Shown here one piece after another: positions 14,789 through 22,500 of a DNA stretch of 22,500 nucleotides. The notes under the pieces are model-generated. The model was not told where the DNA came from and did no database searches. It saw nothing but the letters and a program-made list of their open reading frames with translations. This stretch comes from Armadillidium nasatum (taxonomy: Eukaryota > Arthropoda > Malacostraca > Isopoda > Armadillidiidae), in NCBI GenBank assembly GCA_009176605.1, contig SEYY01003335.1:22501-45000 (forward strand). Direction: 5' to 3'. The stretch's first letter is position 1; each line of letters opens with the position of its first letter. The translations under genes and the position numbers were made by a program.

Positions 14789-14802
14789 CATTTCTCATTC
14801 AA

Positions 14803-15194
14803 ACTAGTTTGTTGCGAACTCATTTATATTGTAACATGTCCTCAAATATTCGGAAACTTTTTGACTAAACACTTCGTCTGAACTTGCATCCACTGTAAAC
14901 TTAACCTTACGTCTCTTTACAACAAAGTTTATATATATATATATATAAAGCTATTTGGCTTATTCGAAAAAAAAAAAAAATATTAAAAAATATGCTGCAA
15001 ATTTTTTAAAATTGGTCAATTTTACACCAAAAAAAAATTTTTTTTTTTTTAATTGTTGGGTCATTATTGACTTTATTTTTATTTATTTATTTTTTTTATT
15101 ACTTTTTTTCTAGTAGAAATTTACGTTATTAAATAAAACCAAGAAATAAAATACTTATCAAATATCCTTTCGCTATTATAAAATTTTTTACTTC

Positions 15195-15195
<1 letters not shown>
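14803..15195. other. Intron 5, last part: no gene seen
   Basis: AT-rich with a short (TA)n at about 14931-14946 and several A and T homopolymer runs. No coding or RNA feature is supported. Confidence 0.6.

Positions 15196-15261
<66 letters not shown>
15196..15261. repeat. (AAT)n microsatellite next to the exon 6 acceptor
   Basis: About 66 bp of AAT triplets ending 13 bases before the exon 6 boundary. Only CACCTATATCGCAG separates it from the exon, so the acceptor lacks a long pyrimidine tract. Confidence 0.96.
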
Positions 15262-15262
<1 letters not shown>

Positions 15263-15274
15263 CCTATATCGCAG

Positions 15275-15427
15275 AAGAACCTGTGGCACCAAAGCCTGAA
15301 AAACCTGAAGAGGAATTTGTTCCATGTGATGCACAAGGGAGACCCTTGTTTGGTCTCCGCGCCCTAAGAAAAGCTCCTGAAACAACAACATTTACAACCA
15401 CTCAAGTTGCAAAAGAATCTACAGCTG
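15275..15427 (+). CDS. Smoothelin-like protein, exon 6 (PLFGLRALR motif)
   Basis: The acceptor is ctatatcgcag ending at 15274 and the donor GCTG|GTGAGA at 15428. The exon is 153 nt and phase 1-1. It encodes EEPVAPKPEKPEEEF, then VPCDAQGRPLFGLRALRKAP and a Thr-rich end (TTTFTTTQVAKESTAG). The core DAQGRPLFGLRALR matches DEYGLPLIGLKALK of the preceding exon, so the two exons probably arose by exon duplication. The motif is not one I can name. Confidence 0.87.
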
Positions 15428-16038
15428 GTGAGATTTAGATTGAATAATTTCCCTAATAATAATTTTACTTGTTGGAATATCTGTCAACTAATCTTATTAA
15501 GAATCTTAACAACGGAAACTAACATGCAGACAGAGAGTTAGTGTAGATATGCTCCTTACTCGAGATCAATAATGGTTTTAGAGTTAGGGAGACTTGAAGT
15601 TAGTAGAACTAATTTTTTTTTATCATAAGCTAATTGGTTCGATAATGGTTTGCAAAGTTAGCAGCAACTATAATTCGGTAACGTTAATTAGTTTCGCTAA
15701 TTAGCTACAAGTAAATTATTAGAACCTTAGCTACCATTAACTATAGTTGAAATATCTAAAGACTTTTACTAACTTGTAGTGTCACTGCAATGGTTTTATT
15801 TTTGATCAGGTTTGTGACAGTCTGTCTTATACTTAAACTTATATTTATAAAATTAAACTTAAAAAAAAAGAGTAATTCCTTTTCTGTGTTCTTGTAAGAC
15901 GGTAAAACAATCTTGAAACAATTTTTATATGAAATTCTGTCCAATAAAAAATAAAACTTTTTAATTGTTATTTTTTTTTCATTTTTGAAAATAAATTTTC
16001 CGTCATGTTAACTTTTATTTTTTCACATTTTTTTCTAG
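15428..16038. other. Intron 6: no gene seen
   Basis: AT-rich sequence with many GTTAG/CTAAC-like words and a 10-bp palindrome GCTAATTAGC at 15696-15705. The last bases (tttcacatttttttctag) form a good acceptor. Nothing else is recognised. Confidence 0.6.
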
Positions 16039-16125
16039 TTCAAGAAACTTTGCACAATGCATTTGTCTCAACAGAAACTTCTCATCTTCAGTCTGGTGTC
16101 ATTACACAGCCGGAAACTCACACAA
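16039..16125 (+). CDS. Smoothelin-like protein, exon 7 (29 codons)
   Basis: A small 87-nt symmetric exon. It has a strong pyrimidine-rich acceptor (ttttttctag, ending 16038) and a good donor (ACAA|GTAAGA at 16126). It encodes VQETLHNAFVSTETSHLQSG then VITQPETHT, which has no recognised motif. The frame joins both neighbours without a stop. Being short and symmetric, it could be skipped without changing the frame. Confidence 0.8.
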
Positions 16126-16184
16126 GTAAGATTTAGCTTTAAAAAAATTTTTAAAAAAAAATTAGGAAAACCAGCTAACAACAA

Positions 16185-16186
<2 letters not shown>

Positions 16187-16259
<73 letters not shown>
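16187..16259. repeat. (AAT)n microsatellite in intron 7
   Basis: About 73 bp of AAT triplets starting about 60 bp after the exon 7 donor. The sequence from 16260 to 16580 is AT-rich intron with nothing recognisable. Confidence 0.96.
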
Positions 16260-16578
16260 TGCTTTATAATACCCTCGTTAAATGATAACAACTGGTGTCT
16301 AGCACTGGTCATAATTTTCTCGTCACTTAAAATTAAGTGACTTCCATTTGTAACAGTTTCCAAAATTCACTTAAAACATTCAACTTCTTCATCATATTTT
16401 TTTGCTATTCATTTTACCAAGAGGAAAACTTAACTACACTAAAGATACAATATTCTTATTTGAAACCTGTCTTTCTTAAGCATAGAATCATATATGTATT
16501 ATGAAACCGTATTTCATTTTTACTAATGATATTTATAATAATTCTAACAATTCTTTTTAACAGTCTTATTGAATCTAT

Positions 16579-16580
<2 letters not shown>

Positions 16581-16637
<57 letters not shown>
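16581..16637. repeat. (ATT)n microsatellite in intron 7
   Basis: About 57 bp of ATT triplets, the complementary register of the AAT tract about 320 bp upstream. The two could pair as an inverted repeat in the transcript. Confidence 0.96.
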
Positions 16638-16728
16638 GTGGAAATCATTTTTTTCATTTTAACTCCCTTGAACACACTATTGCTTACTTACCTACCATAC
16701 ATAACATATACTAACTATACTACTTCAG

Positions 16729-17040
16729 CTGAGGTGGTGAGTACTACTATTAAAAACGAAACAACTACTACGGGACCTCTAGAAGAGAGTTGCCCCACCT
16801 ACAGCAGTTCTGATGACTCTCATCAACATAACACTGTCGAAAGGAGGCAAAAACGAACTCGCAGGAAGGACCTGAGCTCCTTTGGGGGTAGTGCAGCAAA
16901 TCCGGTCTCGAGCGAAGACGAGGAGAACCTCAAAGATCACAGTAACAAGACCCGAAGAGTGACAAACAGGTTCCTCAAGCGTGATCTCAGTTCTGAATTA
17001 AGTTCAGAATCTGAAGGTATTCGCGCTTTGTCAACGCCAG
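16729..17040 (+). CDS. Smoothelin-like protein, exon 8
   Basis: The acceptor tactacttcag ends at 16728 and is preceded by a perfect TACTAAC branch-point match at 16709-16715. The frame is open to two in-phase donors: GAAG|GTATTC at 17017 and CCAG|GTATCT at 17041. I chose the later one, whose CAG|GT context is better; using the first would drop eight residues (GIRALSTP region). The exon is 312 nt, phase 1-1. The product is Ser-rich with a basic stretch (RRQKRTRRKDLSSF), a possible nuclear-localisation or acidic-lipid/actin-binding patch, and ends SSELSSESE. No domain is recognised. Confidence 0.83.
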
Positions 17041-17045
17041 GTATC

Positions 17046-17047
<2 letters not shown>

Positions 17048-17113
<66 letters not shown>
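17048..17113. repeat. (AAT)n microsatellite directly after the exon 8 donor
   Basis: About 66 bp of AAT triplets beginning only seven bases after the chosen donor at 17041. The remaining intron to 17359 is AT-rich with nothing recognisable. Confidence 0.95.
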
Positions 17114-17359
17114 TCATACTACTACTAATAATAATTTACATGAAAGTTACATTTTGCTTCTAGTTCATATTTTATGATATAAGAAAATTCTAAGAAAATT
17201 CTCATATTACAACTCCTTTATTTATAGATCATTAATAAATTTCATAGTAGTCTTCAGATTTTATGAGGGGTATGTTATTTTCCTTTTTTTTTAATAACTG
17301 ATGAGTGTTTAATTGAATGTTCTCTTAACATCAATAATAAAACTAATATCAAATATTAG

Positions 17360-17491
17360 GAGAAACATCACCTTCACTCGTAAAGTCAGTTGATATGTCC
17401 TTACGGCGAAAACCTTCGTTGACGGGAAGCGACAGTGAAAAAGAAAAAACTGTTTCACTTAGGGACATAATTAAGCTTCATGAAGCAAAAG
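17360..17491 (+). CDS. Smoothelin-like protein, exon 9 (apparent GC donor)
   Basis: The acceptor is aaatattag ending at 17359. The frame encodes GETSPSLVKSVDMSLRRKPS then GSDSEKEKTVSLRDIIKLHE and AK. No GT donor in phase 1 exists before the frame stops at TAA (17524). AAAG|GCAAGC at 17492 fits the GC-AG class of introns and gives a 132-nt phase 1-1 exon. GT sites at 17514 and nearby would be phase 2 and break the frame with exon 10. The SLRDIIKLHEA segment looks helical and is similar to MENIIAKHETL in the next exon. Confidence 0.75.
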
Positions 17492-17611
17492 GCAAGCTAA
17501 TGCAGTTGGCAAATTGGTTTAATTAATATTAATGCCAGTAAAATTTTAAAAAAAATTCATTTACGTTGCAGTACTTGGTGCTTTATATTTCCGGTTTCTT
17601 TTATATTACAG

Positions 17612-17914
17612 TTGTTTCTGAACAAACAGAACCAAAAGATTCAGCATCAACTCCCCTTAAACCAAAAAAGAAGTTGAGGGATACTTTCGAACCAACAAGC
17701 GAACAGGTCACCGATTCTCGACCTCATCGAACATGGGATTTGGAAACGGATCTTAGTACTCGATCTCAGGTAATGGAGAATATCATTGCCAAACACGAAA
17801 CTCTTACTAAACAGGAAACTGCTAAACCCGCAAAAAAACTTAATGGAATATTGAAGAAAACGTCAACATCCAGTATTCAGACATCCAAAATTATCAGCTC
17901 AGACTCAGAAGGAT
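17612..17914 (+). CDS. Smoothelin-like protein, exon 10
   Basis: A good acceptor (ggtttcttttatattacag, ending 17611) and a strong donor (GGAT|GTAAGT at 17915) bound a 303-nt phase 1-1 exon. It encodes a Lys/Pro-rich start (STPLKPKKKLRDTFEPTSEQ), then HRTWDLETDLSTRSQVMENI with IAKHETLTKQE, and a Ser-rich end. The central segment is one of the few parts likely to form helix. The function is not recognised. Confidence 0.88.
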
Positions 17915-18064
17915 GTAAGTTCATCCGTCAAAATTGATTTTATTAATTTTAAAGTGTAAAATCTAATTAGTCTTAGTTTGGCAAATTTTTTTTACTATTT
18001 TCTAAAGAAATATTTTGTTCTCTAATGATACATTCTTAATATTTTAATTTCTCTAAATTTTCAG

Positions 18065-18232
18065 TCGAGTCTTCAGAAAGAACAGAGATTTTCGAGAGAA
18101 AATCATCTAAGGATAGGTCTCCTTCCCCTTCAAAAGTCGAAGATCGTGACGAATTTAGCAAGGATAGAACAAACGATGTTGAACGGAAAACGTCTTACAC
18201 TGAAATAAGGCTGTCAAAACCTACTGAAGATG
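18065..18232 (+). CDS. Smoothelin-like protein, exon 11
   Basis: The acceptor is tttctctaaattttcag, ending 18064, and the donor is AGATG|GTAATT at 18233. The exon is 168 nt, phase 1-1. It encodes a charged Ser/Arg/Asp segment (FESSERTEIFERKSSKDRSP, then SPSKVEDRDEFSKDR) with SP sites. It is disordered-looking and continuous in composition with exon 12. Confidence 0.85.
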
Positions 18233-18385
18233 GTAATTATTGTTTTATTATTATTTTGTGCACATACCTTGTAAAATTCCTTACCTTATAGGAAAATATT
18301 GTTATTTTAGCAGTTATCGACAATTTTTCACATTAAACTCGAATAAATACTACCTTTTCAAATTTTTTGTAAAAAATAATTATAG

Positions 18386-21300
18386 GTGATGAATCTAAGC
18401 CTTTAAGAATAATTAAAGGCCAAAAATCCGCGGAGGTTAAGATTTTCGCGACTGAACGCAAGGACAAGACTGACAAAACAGATGAAAGACCCGAACGCAG
18501 GAAGACATCTGAAACAATCTCTAAAACCACCACTCGCAAAGAAAATGTAACTGGAGAACCTAAGAAAACTGTTCATAAAAAAAGTATATCGGAAGAAAAA
18601 CCCTTAATTTCTCCTGGAGATAAATTACCTGCAATATCTAATGACTTATTTAAAGTAGATGACAGAAAAGGGAAAATTACATCGAATGAAACGAAGCTCT
18701 CAACCACAGAAAAATTAGAAGAAAAAACTCAGAGAAAATCTAAAAGTGTCATTGATACAACAAAGGATAAAAAATCCCCACAAATAATAAAAGAGCGTGA
18801 TGTTTCTCCTAAAGTAGGAAAAAAGGAGACCAAGACAAAACCACTGGGGGACTCAATTGAAAAAGATTCCATTGATGGAGATTCTTCGAGTGAATCATCT
18901 TCAGATGAAAGTTCCTCATCTCAAAGTAGTGTTGATTCTCAACGTAAAATTAAGCCATCAAAACCCACAAAATCTCCTTCCGATAAAAAAGATTCGTTGG
19001 AAAGAAAAAAAGTACCAAAGAAGCCGAAAGATTCGAGACGTGAAGAAAGACATTCAACTACCCGTAAAAAATCTAACAAGGAAACAGAATTAGTCATCGA
19101 AGATGCTGTATCTAGAGACTTTTCATCTTCTTCTTCCCCTGAACGTTCCACCACAAGAAGAGCTCAAAAACCATCAGATAAAAGTTTAAGAGATGACAAA
19201 GACCGTGAAACAGCAAGAACAACAAGCAGATCAGTAGTAAAAACACATTCACCAAAAGAAGAACTATCTGACAGAGAAAGGAAAAAATCCTATGATAAAT
19301 TGGTAAAAGTAACTTCTAAAACTGAAGATACTAGAAATCTTTTTACAGAAAATAGAAGAAAGAGCTCTGAGACTAAACCTTCGAAGTTCGTTAGTCCAGA
19401 AAGAGAAAACAAAGTTCATAAAAAATCGAAAACTCCAGAGCCAGTTCCCACTGATCTCCATGTAAAAAAATTGCCTACCACCGATAAGCCTTCAAGAAAA
19501 ACGACCCTTATTGAAAAGCACATCTTCAATGATGATTCAAAACAAAGAATAAACACTTACAAAAGGAAGACCTATAATGAGGATAAAAAAGTGTTTGGTA
19601 GTCCCAAAAAGGAAACCCATGTTTCTCGAAATAGAACTGATTCAAAGAAAAGCGTAAACGCAAACTTAAAAGACTCTCCTGAGGTCGTAAGAGATAAGAC
19701 AAGATTGAGCCCAAAATATAAAAAAGCAAAAATTTCCGATATAAAAGAATCTGACAAAAAGTTCACTCGTAAAGAATATGATTCTAACCTTGGAGAATTT
19801 AAAAAATCGCCAAGAGATAAGCCCAAAGTAAAAGAATTTTCCATAACAGAAAAGACAGTTAAAGTAAGAAAGGAAGAAGGAAAACATTTCGATAAAGATC
19901 GTGAAATAAAACGTAAATCTTCAACAACTGAACATAGTAAGGCCAAAAGAAAATTATCAAAAGAATTCGATGATGTAAAATCAGATGACACAGATGAAAC
20001 TAAAGATAAAACTACTCCCTTCACGAAAAGTTCACCACTTAAACCACGAACTAAGGGTAAAGAATTTGCTCCTAAAATTAAAACATATGAGACTGATAAA
20101 TTGTTAGGAAAAGAGAATATTACCAAAAAGGTCACGAATGAAACTTTAAATATCAGAAAATCAACAGTTAAAAATGATAAAAGAAATTTAGAAACGTCAG
20201 ATTTAGGCTTCACTAGAGAGAAAATCTCTTCTTTAAAAGAAAGAAAAGATGATTCCAAAACTAAAGGAGCAAAATTCTCCTCAAAATCGATTGACCAGTC
20301 AAAAATAAAAGATTCAAGCGATTCCTCAGAATCTGAAACTGTCAAAGAAAGAGTAAAGACTGTAAATAAATACTCTTCAGACGAAGAGTATGCTAGTAAA
20401 CGTAAGTCTTCGGTAAGTTCCACAAGTGAGGAGAAGATAAAAACATATAAAACTGACTCAGATCAATGTATTAACGAAGTAAGCAAATTTGCAGATACAA
20501 AGAAAGAGGAGTTACAGAAACGACGTGTAGATCGAACTGAATCAGAAAAGAAAATAGAAATGAATAAGATTAGAAAGGAAACTGATATTATAGAAGTTAG
20601 CGAGATAGAAGATAAAACACAACTGAAGCCGAAGAGGTCTATTGACTTAATCAGAGAAACAAAAGTCACTAAAAAATCTTATGACACTGAAACAAACTTG
20701 GTAAGTAAATCAAAAAGAGCGGATGATGAAGATATAATTCAAGTTAAAAAACCAAAAGGCCAAGAAAGCAGACCACAAATTATACCTGAAAAGAGAACAG
20801 AGGTTCCATTAGATGAACGAGAGAAAGACAAGGTCTCAAAATCACCAGAATTGGACAAAACAAGGACCCAAGTAAAGCCACATAAAACCACAGATAGTTA
20901 CAACAGAGATGTTGTAAAAACAACTAAAGAGGAGATAAGTAGACATAGCAACAAACAGGATAAGAAACATGAATCCATCATTTCTGATGTTCAAGAATCT
21001 AAAACAAAGCCAAAACAAAATATAAGAGGTGACGAAAAAGTAGTAGATAAAGATGAATTAAAAATGACAGTTGACTCTGATGTTGAAATAAAAACTACAA
21101 GTGACTCTGATATGTCAGTTGATGCTAAAAAGATATACAAAAAGAAAACTGAAATCAGTGATAAAGTGTCTGACAATGAAAAGGTTGACAAACAAAGTGA
21201 TATAAAAAGAACTGAAAAATCAAAGGTTAATTACCAAACAATAAGAGATGCCAAACTTGCAACTAAACATACAGAAAATGAGGATGTAAAAGAAGAGAAA

Positions 21301-22500
21301 GTAAGGAAAACTTCGCAGAACATTAAAACCACCAGAGTTTTGGAAAAGGACAAAGAGTTTTTGAAAGACGAAACTGAATTATATAAAGAGGTAAGACCTA
21401 AAAAGTATAATGACGTATTTTGTACAGTGGATGGACGAATAATTGATAAATCTCCTCTCCCTGACAAAGGAACTCCAAAAATTAGACCCGATCCAAAGCA
21501 GAAAACCAAAAGTGACCAAAAACAAGTAGACGAAGATGAATTAAATATAAATATAAAAACAGACTTTGACATTGAAATAAAAACTACAAGTGACTCTGAT
21601 GTTTCAGCCGATACTAAGCAACTATACAAAAAGGAAACTGAAATTAGTGGTAAAAAGTCAGATATTGGAAAGATAGACAAGCAAAGTGACGTGAAAAGAA
21701 CTGAAAAATTAAGGGTTAGTTCTCAAACTATGATAGAAGACAAAACTGCCTCTAAAATTACAGAAATTAAAGATGAAAATGAAGAAAAGGTAAGAAAAAC
21801 TTCTCAAAATATTAAAACCAGCACAGTCTCAGAAGTGAAAAATAAGTTCTTGAAAGATGAAACTGACATAGATAAAAAGGCAAAGCCCAAGAAGTCACTT
21901 GAAAAGAAAGACGTATTCTGTACAGTGGATGGACGAATAATTGATAAGCAACCTCTCCCTGCAAAAGGAACACCAAAACTTAGACCCGATTCAGAACAAG
22001 ACACCAGGAACGACCAAACGCAAACAGAGAACGATAGATTAAATATAAGAGATGACATTGACGTTGAAATAAAAACTACAAGTGACACTGATGTATCAGT
22101 TGATACTAAACATATATACAAAACTGAAATTGAAACCAGTGATAAAGAACGAGACATTGGAAAGGTAGATGAAACTGCAAAATCAAAAGTTAGTTCTCAG
22201 ACTATAATAGAAGAAAACACTGCCACTAAATTTTCAGAAAATAAAGATGTAAAAGAAGAAAAGGTAAGAAAAACTTCTCAAAACATTAAAACTAGTAGAG
22301 TTTCAGAAAAGAAAAAAGAGCCCTTACAGGACGAAACTGATGTTAGTAAAAAGGCAAGAACCAGAAAGTCTGTTGAAAAGAATCATTTGTTCTGTACAGT
22401 GGATGGGCGCATAATTGATAAACAATCTGTCCCTGCAAAAGAAACACCAAAAATTAGATCCGATACTGATGTTAGTCGTAGAAAGAAATCTTCACCAAGT
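18386..22500 (+). CDS. Smoothelin-like protein, exon 12 (3' partial, at least 1,371 codons)
   Basis: The acceptor aaaaaataattatag ends at 18385; the GT completes the phase-1 codon and the frame is open from 18388 to the window end with no stop. I read every codon. The product is extremely rich in Lys, Ser, Thr, Glu and Asp, with phosphosite-like clusters (DSSSESSSDESSSS-type acidic Ser runs near 18870-18930, SSSSPERSTTRR near 19120-19160). It has no hydrophobic segment long enough for a membrane helix. From 21052 it becomes a tandem array of long repeats. Internal GTAAGT strings (20413, 20701) are phase 0 and are not needed. A C-terminal calponin-homology domain, expected of smoothelins, would lie beyond the window. 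Confidence 0.9.
21052..22500 (+). repeat. Three tandem 161-165-residue repeats with FCTVDGRIID motif
   Basis: Copies run about 21052-21534, 21535-22029 and 22030-22500 (the last cut by the window). Each contains, in order, EIKTTSDSDVS, Y-K-ETEIS, QT-I---K-A-K, EEKVRKTSQNIKT, LKDETD, FCTVDGRIID and GTPKIRPD. EIKTTS starts at 21085, 21574 and 22066; the FCTVDG codons start at 21418, 21916 and 22390. The DNA is still closely similar between copies, for example identical over the CTVDGRIID codons of the first two, so the duplications are fairly recent. The only Cys in each unit lies in the most conserved motif. The family is not recognised. Confidence 0.9.

Noticed and set aside
15530..15770. Possible MITE in intron 6 suggested by TAATGGT and ACCATTA words
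   Set aside because: The inverted matches are only about seven bases, no flanking duplication was found, and the region is AT-rich enough for chance matches.
20413..20706. GTAAGT strings at 20413 and 20701 as donors ending exon 12
   Set aside because: Both would give phase-0 introns, unlike introns 2-11. The frame stays open beyond them with the same composition and repeats. Rare alternative use cannot be excluded.
18333..22157. Long minus-strand open frames under exon 12, up to 283 codons
   Set aside because: They are rich in Ser, Leu and Phe, as expected from the complement of Lys/Ser/Glu codons. The + frame is open throughout and continues the spliced gene.

Overview
The window looks like nuclear DNA of an arthropod, most likely a decapod crustacean such as a penaeid shrimp. 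The basis is spliceosomal introns, degenerate non-LTR retrotransposons, and very many AT, ATT/AAT and CT microsatellites (about 1.8 kb in total, one AT tract alone about 365 bp). The species assignment is inference from this repeat style, not from a diagnostic gene.

One large gene on the + strand spans the whole window and runs off both ends. I assembled 12 exons by hand: a 4.25-kb exon (1-4256), ten smaller exons (4720-4945, 5194-5472, 10172-11428, 13765-13953, 15275-15427, 16039-16125, 16729-17040, 17360-17491, 17612-17914, 18065-18232) and a last exon of at least 4.1 kb (18386-22500). Joined, they keep one frame for about 3,825 codons. Intron 1 is phase 0; the other ten introns are all phase 1. 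The protein is highly charged, rich in Ser/Lys/Glu/Thr, and mostly disordered-looking. The one module I recognise is a smoothelin-type motif (VLEKL + [20 protein letters not shown]) assembled across intron 1, so I call the gene smoothelin-like, a probable actin-cytoskeleton or muscle protein. The calponin-homology domain that normally ends smoothelins is not in the window.

The rest of the protein is built from repeats I cannot name: eleven DG/ETRRR/DGxEYT modules in exon 1, about thirteen 9-residue RKTSRDD-type repeats in exon 4, a DxxGxPLxGLxALR motif in each of exons 5 and 6, and three copies of a 161-165-residue block with an FCTVDGRIID motif at the end of the window.

Intron 3 (5473-10171) is mostly a dead antisense non-LTR retrotransposon with recognisable endonuclease, reverse transcriptase and C-terminal parts. 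An AT microsatellite and a 38-bp minisatellite lie inside its endonuclease region. Intron 4 (11429-13764) holds a second dead antisense non-LTR element of another family, flanked on both sides by AT tracts. Intron 5 carries a 115-bp GC-rich SINE-like insertion between perfect 14-bp direct repeats. Microsatellites sit within a few bases of several splice sites. No RNA gene, CRISPR array, promoter or polyadenylation site could be supported.
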